Assembly: GCF_000183545.2 (NCBI RefSeq)
Contig: NZ_JH976536.1
Location: 157,572 to 221,571 of the forward strand
Source: Thermaerobacter subterraneus DSM 13965
GTDB taxonomy: Bacteria; Bacillota; Sulfobacillia; Thermaerobacterales; Thermaerobacteraceae
Direction of reading: 5' to 3'
DNA length: 64,000 bases
The notes under the pieces are model-generated. The model searched no databases and was not told the DNA's origin. It worked only from the letters and a program-made list of their open reading frames with translations. The position numbers and the translations under genes are program-made. Below are positions 1-8,735 of the stretch, in pieces; position 1 is the first letter of the stretch, and each line of letters begins with the position of its first letter.

Positions 1-46
1 CCGGGCCGGTTCATCACGGTGTCCTTGCGGGGCCGAACCGGCCCGG
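1..46. repeat. 12-bp inverted repeat upstream of the marR start
   Basis: Bases 1-12 (CCGGGCCGGTTC) are perfectly complementary to bases 35-46 (GAACCGGCCCGG), with 22 bases between them. A 14-bp perfect palindrome (GGCCCGGCCGGGCC) follows at 40-53. This lies 37 bases before the MarR start, so it could be an autoregulatory operator, or the terminator hairpin of a gene outside the window. No T-tract follows. The function is inference. Confidence 0.4.
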
Positions 47-82
47 CCGGGCCTGCGCTGCCGGGTGCGACGGAGGCCGTCC

Positions 83-1531
83 ATGACCCGGGGTCTGGAA
101 CCACAAGGCGACCGGCTGGTGGTGGCGACCGCCGAGCAGCACCTGCGGGCGGTGGCCACCCTGATCCGCCACCACGGGCGGGCCATCCTGGGGCAGTTTG
201 ACATCACGCCGCCCCAATTCGATGCCCTGCTCGTGCTCATGCGGCATCCCGACCTCACCATGGGGGAGCTCTGCCAGCACCTCTACCTGGCGTCCAGCAC
301 CGTCACCGACCTGGTCGACCGGCTGGAGCGACAGCAGCTGGTGCAGCGGGTCCGGGATCCGGCCGACCGCCGGGTGATCCGGCTGCGGCTCCTTCCCCGC
401 GCCCGGGAACTGCTGGACGCGGTGCTGGAGGCGCGGCGCGCCTACCTGGCCCGGGTGCTGGGCCACCTGGATCCCGTGGACCGGCGGGTGTTGCTGCGTT
501 CCCTGGAGCGCCTGGTGGACGCGATCCAGAGGGAGAGCAACGGCCAGCTTCCCGCCCTGGCCGGCAGCCCCGTCTCCCCGGGCCCCCGGCCGCAAGGGTG
601 GGGCGGGACGGCCGATCCGGCCGGGGAGGGCGAGGCCGCAGCCGAGGCCCCGGAGCAGGATCCCGTCCCCGGCCGGAAGGGCCGCGGGGGCGGGGAAGGG
701 AGGAGCGGGCCCGTGCGACTGGCCATCATCGGAGGAACGGGCGTATACGATCCGGAGATCCTGGACGACGTGCGCGAGGAGACGGTGGTCACGCCCTACG
801 GGCGGGCCACCGTGCGCATCGGCAAGTTCCGCGGCCTGGAGGTGGTCTTCCTGGCCCGGCACGGCGCCGGGCACACGGTACCACCCCACAAGATCAACTA
901 CCGGGCCAACATCTATGCCCTGGCTGCGCTGGGGGTCCGCCGGGTCATCGCCACCGCCGCCGTGGGCTCCCTGCGCCAGGCCTTCGGGCCGGGCCACTTC
1001 GTCCTGGTCGACCAGTTCCTCGATTTTACTAAGAACCGCGTCTCCACCTTCTTCGAGGGCGGGGAGGCCGGGGTCGTCCACATCGACGTCACCGAGCCGT
1101 ACTGCCCGGAGATCCGCAGCCACCTGGAGGCGGCCGGCAAGGCCCTGGGCCTGCCCGTGACCAACGGTGGCGTGTACGTCTGCACCGAGGGGCCGCGCTT
1201 TGAGACGCCCGCGGAGATCCGCATGTTCGAGCGCCTGGGCGGCGACCTGGTGGGCATGACCAGCGTGCCGGAGGTGGTGCTGGCCCGGGAGGCGGGCCTG
1301 TGCTACGCCACCATCGCCATGGTGACCAACTACGCCGCCGGCATCTCGGGCCAGCCCCTGACCCACGAAGAGGTGCTGGAGATCATGGCGGCCAACGGGA
1401 CCAACCTGCGGCGGCTGATCCTGGAGGCCTTGCCCCGCCTGGCCGCCGAACCGGCCTGCCCGTGCGTGGCGCGCCCTGCCCCCCTCAAGGTGGCGGCGGC
1501 CACCGGCGGGGAGGAGGAACCCCGGCCGTGA
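83..1531 (+). CDS. MarR regulator fused in frame to MTI/purine nucleoside phosphorylase
   Basis: One open frame of 482 codons. Residues about 10-155 form a MarR-type winged helix (helix-turn-helix around LASSTVTDLVDRLER, wing DPADRRVIRLR). A Pro/Gly-rich linker spans about 155-210. Residues from about 211 form a trimeric nucleoside phosphorylase: GGTGVY phosphate loop, RHGAGH, PHKINYRANI, TEGPRFET and GMTSVPEV. The ATG at 83 is preferred over GTG 65 because GGAGG sits 6 bases before it. There is no stop between the domains, so this is either a true fusion or two genes in one frame (see the internal start at 713). The base-recognition segment reads TNYAAGIS, with Asn where adenosine-type MTA phosphorylases carry Asp; this favours a 6-oxopurine such as methylthioinosine. 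The 3' end overlaps ahcY by GTGA. Confidence 0.65.
   Translation: MTRGLEPQGDRLVVATAEQHLRAVATLIRHHGRAILGQFDITPPQFDALLVLMRHPDLTMGELCQHLYLASSTVTDLVDRLERQQLVQRVRDPADRRVIRLRLLPRARELLDAVLEARRAYLARVLGHLDPVDRRVLLRSLERLVDAIQRESNGQLPALAGSPVSPGPRPQGWGGTADPAGEGEAAAEAPEQDPVPGRKGRGGGEGRSGPVRLAIIGGTGVYDPEILDDVREETVVTPYGRATVRIGKFRGLEVVFLARHGAGHTVPPHKINYRANIYALAALGVRRVIATAAVGSLRQAFGPGHFVLVDQFLDFTKNRVSTFFEGGEAGVVHIDVTEPYCPEIRSHLEAAGKALGLPVTNGGVYVCTEGPRFETPAEIRMFERLGGDLVGMTSVPEVVLAREAGLCYATIAMVTNYAAGISGQPLTHEEVLEIMAANGTNLRRLILEALPRLAAEPACPCVARPAPLKVAAATGGEEEPRP
713..1531 (+). CDS. S-methyl-5'-thioinosine (or MTA) phosphorylase, alternative internal start
   Basis: GTG at 713 is preceded by GGAGG near 700, at normal spacing. 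It begins exactly at the conserved N-terminus of the phosphorylase (VRLAIIGGTGVY), giving a 272-residue protein, the usual family length. The enzyme would split methylthioinosine or methylthioadenosine with phosphate into the base and 5-methylthioribose-1-phosphate in the cytoplasm. The downstream deaminase at 2833 makes the inosine form, and the Asn in TNYAAG fits a 6-oxopurine substrate, as described for the Pseudomonas methylthioinosine phosphorylase. The product may be made both alone and as the C-terminal half of the MarR fusion. Which substrate it prefers is inference. Confidence 0.6.
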   Translation: MRLAIIGGTGVYDPEILDDVREETVVTPYGRATVRIGKFRGLEVVFLARHGAGHTVPPHKINYRANIYALAALGVRRVIATAAVGSLRQAFGPGHFVLVDQFLDFTKNRVSTFFEGGEAGVVHIDVTEPYCPEIRSHLEAAGKALGLPVTNGGVYVCTEGPRFETPAEIRMFERLGGDLVGMTSVPEVVLAREAGLCYATIAMVTNYAAGISGQPLTHEEVLEIMAANGTNLRRLILEALPRLAAEPACPCVARPAPLKVAAATGGEEEPRP

Positions 1532-2796
1532 CGCCGCCCGTCCCGTCCCGGATCCGGGATCCCGGGCTGGCGGCATCCGGTTGGCAGAAGATCCGCTGGG
1601 TCGAGCCCCGCATGCCCGTGGTGGCGGCGCTGGAACGCCGCCTGGCGGAAGAGGCGACCCTGGCGGGCCGCCGGGTCGCCATCTGCCTGCACCTGGAGGC
1701 CAAGACGGCGCGCATGGCCCTGGCGCTGCAGCGGGCCGGCGCCCAGGTGGCCATCTGCGGTTCCAATCCCCTCTCCACCCAGGACGACGTGGCCGCCGCC
1801 CTGGCCGGGGCCGGGGTGGCGGTGTACGCCTGGCACGGCGCCACGCCGGAGGAGTATGTGGAATTCATCGACCAGACCCTGGCCTTCCGCCCCCACCTGG
1901 TGCTGGACGACGGCGGGGATCTGGTGGCCCACCTGCACACCCGGCGCCGGGAGTGGCTTGAGGGCGTGCGGGGCGGCGCCGAGGAGACCACCACCGGCGT
2001 CCTGCGCCTGCGCGCCATGGCCCGGGACGGCGTGTTGCGGTTTCCCATGGCGGCCACCAACCACGCCGCCATGAAGCACCGGTTCGACAACCGGTACGGA
2101 ACGGGGCAATCGGTCTGGGACGGCATCATGCGCCTGACCAACCTGGTGGTGGCGGGCAAGACCGTGGTGGTCTGCGGCTACGGGTGGTGCGGCAAGGGCG
2201 TGGCGGAGCGGGCCCGGGGACTGGGCGCCCGGGTGGTGGTCTGCGAGGTGGACCCCATCCGGGCCAACGAGGCCCTGATGGACGGCCACCAGGTGATGCC
2301 GTCGGACGAGGCGGCGGCGCTGGGGGACGTGTTCGTCACCGTCACCGGGTGCCGCGACGTGCTGGTGGAACGCCACTTCCGGCGCATGAAGGACGGGGCG
2401 CTCCTGGCCAATGCGGGCCACTTCGATGTAGAGATCGCCAAGGCCGATCTGGAGGCGCTGGCCCAGCGGGTGGAGGAGGCGCGGCCCGGCGTCCGGACCT
2501 ACTTGCTGCCCGGCGGTCGCCGCCTTCACCTGCTGGCCGACGGGCGACTGGTCAACCTGGCGGGTGGGGACGGCCACCCGGCCGAGATCATGGACCTGTC
2601 CTTCGGCCTGCAGCTCCTCGCCCTGGCCTGGATCGACCGGGAAGCCGAGCGGCTGGGGCCAGGGGTCTTTGCCCTGCCCGACGAGCTGGACCGGGAAGTG
2701 GCCGCCCTGCGGCTGCAGGCCCTGGGGATCGCCATCGACACCCTGCGGCCGGAACAGGCGGCCTACCTGGCCGGCTGGCGGGAGGGCACCGCCTAG
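1528..2796 (+). CDS. ahcY: adenosylhomocysteinase (SAH hydrolase)
   Basis: Hydrolyses S-adenosylhomocysteine reversibly to adenosine and homocysteine, using bound NAD, in the cytoplasm. It removes the product inhibitor of methyltransferases. It has 422 residues, near the length of thermophile forms that lack the C-terminal insertion. Visible motifs are LHLEAKTA in the substrate domain, EETTTGVLRL, the FDNRYGTGQS segment, the NAD loop GYGWCGKG near residue 217, and NAGHFDVEI. The GTG start overlaps the phosphorylase stop as GTGA, with GAGGAGG upstream, so the two are translationally coupled. The neighbours (phosphorylase and MTA/SAH deaminase) handle the same class of SAM by-products. Confidence 0.93.
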   Translation: MTPPVPSRIRDPGLAASGWQKIRWVEPRMPVVAALERRLAEEATLAGRRVAICLHLEAKTARMALALQRAGAQVAICGSNPLSTQDDVAAALAGAGVAVYAWHGATPEEYVEFIDQTLAFRPHLVLDDGGDLVAHLHTRRREWLEGVRGGAEETTTGVLRLRAMARDGVLRFPMAATNHAAMKHRFDNRYGTGQSVWDGIMRLTNLVVAGKTVVVCGYGWCGKGVAERARGLGARVVVCEVDPIRANEALMDGHQVMPSDEAAALGDVFVTVTGCRDVLVERHFRRMKDGALLANAGHFDVEIAKADLEALAQRVEEARPGVRTYLLPGGRRLHLLADGRLVNLAGGDGHPAEIMDLSFGLQLLALAWIDREAERLGPGVFALPDELDREVAALRLQALGIAIDTLRPEQAAYLAGWREGTA

Positions 2797-2832
2797 GCCG
2801 GGGACAGCCGAGCGGCGAAAGGAGGACGGGCG

Positions 2833-4233
2833 ATGCCGTCACGGGTGCTGATCGAGGGCGGCTGGGTGTTCGCGGGCGAGGGGAGCGGGCCCTTCGACAT
2901 TGTCGGTGACGGGGTCGTGGCCGTGGAGGGCGAGCGCATCATCTACGCCGGACCGGCCTCGGGCCTGGATCCCAGCTGGCAGCCCACCCGGCGCATCGAC
3001 GCGCGGGGGAAGATCGTCCTGCCGGGCCTGGTGAACGCCCACACCCACCACGCCATGTCCCTGTTGAGGGGGTACGCCGACGACGTGCCCCTCATGCCCT
3101 GGCTGGAGGAACACATCTGGCCGGCCGAAGCCCACCTGACCGGTGACGACGTCTACTGGGGCACCCTGCTGGCCATCGCCGAATCGCTGCTGGCCGGTGT
3201 CACCACCTTCGCCGACATGTATTTCTTCATGGACCGGGTGGCGCAGGCCGTGCTGGAGACGGGGGTGCGGGCCCACCTCTCCCGCGGCCTGATCGGCGTC
3301 GCGCCGGGGTCGGACCGGGCCCTGGAGGAAGGCAAGGCGCTGGTCAGCGGCTTCCATGGCGCGGGGGACGGCCGCATCCGCTGCGCCCTGGCGCCCCATG
3401 CGCCCTACACCTGCCCGCCGCCCTACGTGGCGCGGGTGCTGGAGGCCGCGGCGGCCCTGGGCTGCCCCATCCACACCCACCTGGCCGAGACCCGGGCGGA
3501 GGTCGAGCAGATCCGCGCCCAGTACGGCAAGAGCCCGATCCAGCACTTCGCCGAGCTGGGCGTGTTCCAGCACGAGACCCTGGCGGCCCACTGCGTCCAC
3601 CTGGACGAGGCCGACATCGCCCTGCTGGCGGAACACCGGGTGGGCGTCGCCCACAACCCCATCTCCAACTGCAAGCTGGCCAGCGGCATCGCCCCGGTAC
3701 CGGAGCTGCTGGCGGCGGGGGTGACGGTGGGCCTGGCCTCCGACGGAGCCGCCAGCACCAACCACCTGGACCTGTTCGAAGAGATGCGCCTGGCCGCCAA
3801 CCTGCAAAAGGTGAGCCGCTACGACGCCACGGCCCTGCCGGCCTGGCAGGTGCTGCGCCTGGCCACCGTGGGCGGCGCCCGGGCGCTGGGCTTCGATCGC
3901 CTGGGCTGCCTGGCGCCGGGTTACCTGGCCGACATCGTGATCCTCGACCTGCGGGCGCCCCACCTGTGGCCGCGGCACGATCTGACCAGCCTGGTGGTGT
4001 ACTCGGCCAAGGCCGCCGACGTGGACACGGTGCTGGTCCACGGCAAGGTGCTGGTGGACGGCGGCGAGCTGCTCACCATCGACCTGGAACGGGTGGAACA
4101 CGAGACCCAGCAGCGGGCCGAGCGGCTGGCCCGCCTCGGGCGGGCCGCCCGGACGGGCCCGGCCGACGAGAACCCGCCCGCGCCAGCCGGGGAGGCGGCG
4201 GACCCGTCACCCCGGGGCGGTGCCGCGCAGTGA
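2833..4233 (+). CDS. mtaD: 5-methylthioadenosine/S-adenosylhomocysteine deaminase
   Basis: Amidohydrolase-superfamily metal enzyme that deaminates MTA and SAH (and often adenosine) to the inosine forms. Seen in the 466-residue product: the metal motif NAHTHHAMS near residue 67, the family stretch MPWLEEHIWPAE, HTHLAETRAEVE, HCVHLDEADI, HNPISNCKLASG and the catalytic ASDGAASTN. The ATG at 2833 follows AAAGGAGGA closely. It sits 36 bases after ahcY and is probably co-transcribed with it. Together with the upstream phosphorylase it gives a deamination-first route: MTA to MTI to hypoxanthine. The C-terminal 30 residues are a Pro/Ala/Gly-rich tail. Confidence 0.9.
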   Translation: MPSRVLIEGGWVFAGEGSGPFDIVGDGVVAVEGERIIYAGPASGLDPSWQPTRRIDARGKIVLPGLVNAHTHHAMSLLRGYADDVPLMPWLEEHIWPAEAHLTGDDVYWGTLLAIAESLLAGVTTFADMYFFMDRVAQAVLETGVRAHLSRGLIGVAPGSDRALEEGKALVSGFHGAGDGRIRCALAPHAPYTCPPPYVARVLEAAAALGCPIHTHLAETRAEVEQIRAQYGKSPIQHFAELGVFQHETLAAHCVHLDEADIALLAEHRVGVAHNPISNCKLASGIAPVPELLAAGVTVGLASDGAASTNHLDLFEEMRLAANLQKVSRYDATALPAWQVLRLATVGGARALGFDRLGCLAPGYLADIVILDLRAPHLWPRHDLTSLVVYSAKAADVDTVLVHGKVLVDGGELLTIDLERVEHETQQRAERLARLGRAARTGPADENPPAPAGEAADPSPRGGAAQ

Positions 4234-4239
4234 CCGTGG

Positions 4240-5205
4240 TCAGTAGCCGCGGGCCTTGTCGACCACGTTGCGCAGGGGCCGGCCCTGGCGGAACCGCCGC
4301 AGGTTGTCGAGGAAGAGCTCCAGCGCCGCCCCGGTGTAATCCCGCATGGCGCCGGCGTTGTGGGGGGTGATGAGGACGTTGTCCAGCCCCCAGAGCGGGT
4401 GATGGGGCGGCAGCGGCTCCTCGGCGAAGACGTCCAGGCCGGCCCCGGCGATCCGCCGCGCCCGCAGCGCCTCCACCAGGGCCTCCTCGTCCACCACGGC
4501 GCCCCGGGCGATGTTGATGAGGAACGCGTCGGGCCGCATGGCGGCCAGTTCGTCCCGGCCGATCAGGTGGCGGGTCTCGGCCGTCAGCGCCGCGCTGACC
4601 ACCACCCACTGGGCCGGCTCCAGGATGCGCCGGATCTCGCCCGGTCCCACCACCAGCTCGATGCCTTCCTCGGGCTCGGGGTTGCGGCGGCAGGCCAGCA
4701 CGCGCATGCCAAAGGCCCTGGCGCGGCGGGCCACCTCCCGGCCGATGGCTCCCAGGCCGACCACGGCCAGGGTCTCGCCCGCCAGCTCCCGGGTAGGCAG
4801 GCGGCGCCACTGGGCCCGCCGCTGCTGGTCCAGGTAGCCGGGCAGGTTCCGGGCCCACGCCAGCATGAACATGAAGACGTGGTCGGCGATGGTGGCGGCA
4901 TGCATCCCCCGGGCGTTGGTCAGGATCACCGGGTGGTCCCGCAGCTGGGGCACGGCCGCCAGCATGGCGTCGACCCCCGCGTAGGCACACTGGATCCAGC
5001 GCAGGTTGCGCGCCGCGGCCAGCCGTTCCGGCGTCAGCTCCCGCCCGAAGAGGAACGCCACGCTGGCCACGGCAAAAGCCCGGTCGAGCTCTTCCGGAGG
5101 AACCCGGCCGGCGAGGAGGCGGAGCCGGGCCTCGGGGACCTCTGCGGCCAGCCGCTGGGCCTGGGCGGGGGTCAGGGGCACGGTACATAGAATTTCGATG
5201 GTCAC
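4240..5205 (-). CDS. D-isomer-specific 2-hydroxyacid dehydrogenase
   Basis: NAD(P)-dependent reductase of 2-keto acids; the exact substrate cannot be read from sequence. The 321-residue protein shows the Rossmann motif VVGLGAIGREVARRA, the catalytic Arg region NIARGAVVDEEAL, the Glu region AGLDVFAEEPLP and the catalytic His in ITPHNAG. Start is GTG 5205, with GGGAGG about 10 bases upstream; a longer open frame upstream is low-complexity and rejected. It is convergent with mtaD, whose stop lies 6 bases away, so the two tails share a short terminator space. Glyoxylate/hydroxypyruvate-type or phosphoglycerate-type activity is possible. Confidence 0.85.
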   Translation of the reverse strand: MTIEILCTVPLTPAQAQRLAAEVPEARLRLLAGRVPPEELDRAFAVASVAFLFGRELTPERLAAARNLRWIQCAYAGVDAMLAAVPQLRDHPVILTNARGMHAATIADHVFMFMLAWARNLPGYLDQQRRAQWRRLPTRELAGETLAVVGLGAIGREVARRARAFGMRVLACRRNPEPEEGIELVVGPGEIRRILEPAQWVVVSAALTAETRHLIGRDELAAMRPDAFLINIARGAVVDEEALVEALRARRIAGAGLDVFAEEPLPPHHPLWGLDNVLITPHNAGAMRDYTGAALELFLDNLRRFRQGRPLRNVVDKARGY

Positions 5206-5450
5206 GGCAGATCGACCTCCCACAGCCACGGGGTTCCGCCCTGGTGATTCCCCACGGCCCGGCCGGTTCCTCGTGGCCGGCCGCACCGGGGTCTCGGGAT
5301 CCCTGCGACCGGCCGGGCGGGGAAGGCCGGCGTCCCCCGCCACCCCACCGCGGCGGCGGGCGGCATCCGCCGCGGCCCCAGGCCGGCAGGCTGCGGCCCG
5401 TGGCCCAGGGATGGAGGCCCGTGGCCCAGGGGCGACGAAGGAGGCCGGGA

Positions 5451-6098
5451 ATGGGCATCACCCTCTACCTGATCCGCCATGGTGAAACGGACTGGAACCG
5501 GGCCGGCGTCTACCAGGGCCAGAAGGATACCGCCCTCTCCCCGCGGGGGCGCCAGCAGGCCCGCGCCCTGGGGCGGCGCTTCGCCCACCACCCCCTGGAC
5601 CTGGTGCTGGCCAGCGACCTGAAACGGGCGGTCGAAACCGCCCGGGCCGTGGCCGGCAGCCGCCGGCCGCCCGTTCCTCTGGAGACGGACCCGCGCCTGC
5701 GGGAGATGAACTTCGGCGCCTGGGAAGGGCTGGCGGCGGCCGAGATCCGCGCCCGTTACGCCGACGACTATGCCGCGTATCAGGCCGATCCCTTCGAAGG
5801 GCGCCCCACCGGTGGCGAAACCTTCCGGGAGCTGGGCGAGCGGGCCTGGGACGCCGTGGACGAGCGTCTCCGGCGCCCTGGTCTCCGGCGGCTGGCCGTG
5901 GTGGCCCACGGGGGTACCGTCAAGGCGCTGCTCTGCCGCCTGCTGGAGCTGCCACCGGCCATGCGGACCCGGATGCTGATCGACAACACCGGCGTGACGG
6001 CGGTCGAGCTGCGGGAGGGGCGGCCCCCCCTGCTGCGGTATCTCAACGATACCTGTCACCTGCGCCGCCCCGGCTCCTTGCGGCCGGAAGAAGCCTAG
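5451..6098 (+). CDS. histidine phosphatase family protein (CobC/phosphoglycerate-mutase-like)
   Basis: Cytoplasmic phosphohydrolase of the branch-1 histidine phosphatases, which transfer phosphate to an active-site His. The 215-residue protein has LIRHGETDWN at its N-terminus (catalytic His), the QGQKDTALSPRG segment, SDLKRAVETA, EMNFGAWEG and the second catalytic His in VVAHGGTVKALL. These match alpha-ribazole phosphatase and related small phosphatases; no cobalamin genes are nearby, so the substrate stays open. The ATG at 5451 is preceded by GAAGGAGG. The gene is divergent from the dehydrogenase, 245 bases away. Confidence 0.85.
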   Translation: MGITLYLIRHGETDWNRAGVYQGQKDTALSPRGRQQARALGRRFAHHPLDLVLASDLKRAVETARAVAGSRRPPVPLETDPRLREMNFGAWEGLAAAEIRARYADDYAAYQADPFEGRPTGGETFRELGERAWDAVDERLRRPGLRRLAVVAHGGTVKALLCRLLELPPAMRTRMLIDNTGVTAVELREGRPPLLRYLNDTCHLRRPGSLRPEEA

Positions 6099-6146
6099 GG
6101 CGGGAGGCGGGTCGCGCCGCATCGGGGCGGAAGGGGAGGGGGCGCC

Positions 6147-8735
6147 TTGGACGGCACCAGCCCGGCTCCGGGCCTTGAGGACGAATCCTGCCCGGCGGGT
6201 GGCACCCGCCCGGCGGAGAGCGCGCAACCAGGCAGCGGCACCCACCAGGCGGGGCTCGCCGGGGCTCTCCCCGTCACCCGCGCGGCGGGAGCGCCGGCGG
6301 GTGGGCCGGAAGCGGGCCCGGGCCCGGAGGCGGCACCAGGACCCGGAACCCGGGCCGGTCAGCCCCCGGGCACCTCTCCGCCGGAGGAGGAACCCGAGGG
6401 ACCTGCAGGTCCCGGGGCTTCTCCATCCGCGCCGGGTTCACCCCCGGGCGGCGGGTCCCCGTCCCTGGCCGCCCTGGTGGAGGCGGCCTTCCGCCCCGGC
6501 GGCCTGCTGGAGCGGCTGGTACCGGGCTACCAGTACCGCCCTGGCCAGGTGGAGATGGCGCTGGAGGTGGCCGCCGCCCTGGAGGAGGGACGCCACCTGG
6601 CGGTGGAGGCGGCGACGGGCATCGGCAAGAGCCTGGCCTACCTGATCCCTGCCGCCCTCTGGGCCCACCGCCACCGCACCCGGGTGGTGATCGCCACCCA
6701 TACCGTGGCCCTTCAGGACCAGCTGCGGGCGCGCGACCTGCCGGTGGTGGAGCGGCTGGTGCCCGTTACGACCGCCGTGCTCAAGGGCTTTGGCCAGTAT
6801 GCCTGCCGCCTGCAGGCCGCGGCGGTTCTGGACGAACTGGCCGCCGGCCGCCCGGTGCTGTGGTCCGCCGCCGGGGGACGCGGCACCCCGGACGAGAGGG
6901 GGGTGGGCGGCGCCGCTCCAGAAACGGCGGCCGGCGGCGCGGCGCCGGACCCCGAGGTCACGGGCCCGGGCATCGTCCCCGAAGCCCTCGCGGCGACCGC
7001 CGCGGGCGATCCCGCCCGCGCCCTGGCCCACTGGCTTGAGTCCACCGCCACCGGCGAGCTGTCCGAACTGGCCCATCCCGTCCTGGGCCGCCTGGCCCCG
7101 CGCCTCGGCGTGGACGCCGGCTCCTGCCTGGGTGCAGCCTGCCCGGCGGCCCGGAGCTGCTTCCCCCTGATGGCCCGGGAGAACGCGCAGAAGGCCGCCC
7201 TCATCGTCACCAACCACGCCCTGCTCCTGGCCGACTGGGCGGCCGGGGGCCGCCTCCTCCCCGCCTGCGACGCCCTGATCCTGGATGAAGCCCATCATCT
7301 GGAGGACGTGGCCGCCCAGCAGCTGGGCTGCCGGCTGAACCCCGCCGAGCTGCTTCGCGTGCTGGGAACCGCAGCCCCGTCCCGGCGTCCTGCGGCGGGC
7401 TTCGCCCCAGCGGGCGCCGGGGACGGGAGGCCGCGGCGGGAGGCGCCCGGCGGCCCGTTCTCCGCGGATCAGGCCGTTCCGGCCGCGGGTGGCCAGGGGG
7501 TCCCGCCCTCCACCAGCGGCGGCCACGACCTTCCCGCACGGGTTGCCCGCGCCCGCGCCGCGCTGGAAGGGCTGGCCACGGCGCTGGAGGCGGCGGCCGC
7601 CACCGCCGGTGGCGGTGCGGCCCGGCTGCCGCAGGATTGGAGGGAGGGGCGGGGCTCGCCCCTTCACCGGCAGCTGGCCCGGGCCCTGGCGGAGGCGGCA
7701 GAGAGCCTGCCCGCCCTGGCCGAAGCCCTGGACCGCCAGCCCCCGCCCGTGGAAGAGCGGGCCTATCTGGCCTTCCGGCGCCTGCGGCAGCGGGTTCAGG
7801 AGGCCGTGGCGGCCGTGGCGCGGCTGCAGGAGGCGGACGGGCTGTGCACCTGGGTGGAAGCCCATCCTGCCGGCCCCCGGTTGAGTGCGGCCCCTGTGGT
7901 GGCTGCCGCGGATCTGGAGCCCCTGTTCGCCAGCGTCCCGGCGGTGCTGGCCTCGGCTACCCTGCCCCGGGACGACCACTGGCTCCGGCGCCTGGGCATC
8001 GCGGGGGCCCGCCGCCGGTTCATCCCGTCACCCTTCGACTTCCCCCGCCAGGCGCTGCTGGCGGTGGTGACCGACGCGCCGCGCCCGCCCAGCCACCGCG
8101 ACGAAGTCTACGCCGGGGAGCTGGCCCGCCGGCTGCTGCCCCTGATTGCCGCCATCCCCGGCGGCGTGCTGGTCCTGTTCACGGCCCGGTGGGCCCTTGA
8201 AGCCGTAGGGGAGCAGCTGCGGCCGGCCCTCCGCGCCCTGGGCCGGCGGCCCGCGCTGCAGGACCGCGACGGGCCCCGCGGCCGGCTGGTGGCGGCCCTG
8301 GCGGGCGGCCGGGTGGACGTGCTGATGGGGGTCGACAGCCTCTGGGAGGGAATCGACGTCCCCGGCCGGCGGCTGGAGGGGGTGATCCTCACCCGCCTGC
8401 CTTTCGACCCGCCGGGAGACCCCCTGACGGCAGCCCGCTGCGACGTCATCGCCGCCGCCGGGGGCTCGGCCTTCTTCCAGTATCAGCTGCCGCGCGCAGC
8501 CGTCAGATTAAAGCAGGGCTTTGGACGCTTGATCCGAGGCCCGGCGGACCGGGGCGTGGTGGTGGTCCTGGACCCGCGCCTGGCGCCGGGTTCCTCCCGG
8601 TACGCGACCCTGCTGCTGGACAGCCTGCCTCCGGCCGCTCGCTGGGTGGGGCCGGCGTCCGAGGCCGTCCAGGTGGTGGGCCGCTGGTTCACCCGGGCGG
8701 GGCGGGCGGGTGACGGCGACCACGGCCCGGGTTGA
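6147..8735 (+). CDS. dinG: DinG/XPD-type ATP-dependent DNA helicase
   Basis: Superfamily 2 helicase of 862 residues, expected to unwind DNA 5' to 3' in repair. TTG start at 6147 with AAGGGGAGGG upstream. Residues 1-105 are a low-complexity Pro/Gly/Ala/Glu tail absent from most homologues. Walker A is ATGIGKSLAYL near residue 155 and the DEAH box is LILDEAHHLED near 378. Four cysteines that could hold the XPD-type Fe-S cluster lie at about 218 (YACRLQ) and 325-338 (SCLG, AACPA, RSCF). The C-terminal helicase motifs include MGVDSLWEGIDVPG and LKQGFGRLIRG. Two more Gly/Ala-rich insertions occur at about 240-290 and 405-460. No N-terminal exonuclease domain is present, unlike Bacillus DinG. No SOS box is visible upstream. 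Confidence 0.88.
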   Translation: MDGTSPAPGLEDESCPAGGTRPAESAQPGSGTHQAGLAGALPVTRAAGAPAGGPEAGPGPEAAPGPGTRAGQPPGTSPPEEEPEGPAGPGASPSAPGSPPGGGSPSLAALVEAAFRPGGLLERLVPGYQYRPGQVEMALEVAAALEEGRHLAVEAATGIGKSLAYLIPAALWAHRHRTRVVIATHTVALQDQLRARDLPVVERLVPVTTAVLKGFGQYACRLQAAAVLDELAAGRPVLWSAAGGRGTPDERGVGGAAPETAAGGAAPDPEVTGPGIVPEALAATAAGDPARALAHWLESTATGELSELAHPVLGRLAPRLGVDAGSCLGAACPAARSCFPLMARENAQKAALIVTNHALLLADWAAGGRLLPACDALILDEAHHLEDVAAQQLGCRLNPAELLRVLGTAAPSRRPAAGFAPAGAGDGRPRREAPGGPFSADQAVPAAGGQGVPPSTSGGHDLPARVARARAALEGLATALEAAAATAGGGAARLPQDWREGRGSPLHRQLARALAEAAESLPALAEALDRQPPPVEERAYLAFRRLRQRVQEAVAAVARLQEADGLCTWVEAHPAGPRLSAAPVVAAADLEPLFASVPAVLASATLPRDDHWLRRLGIAGARRRFIPSPFDFPRQALLAVVTDAPRPPSHRDEVYAGELARRLLPLIAAIPGGVLVLFTARWALEAVGEQLRPALRALGRRPALQDRDGPRGRLVAALAGGRVDVLMGVDSLWEGIDVPGRRLEGVILTRLPFDPPGDPLTAARCDVIAAAGGSAFFQYQLPRAAVRLKQGFGRLIRGPADRGVVVVLDPRLAPGSSRYATLLLDSLPPAARWVGPASEAVQVVGRWFTRAGRAGDGDHGPG

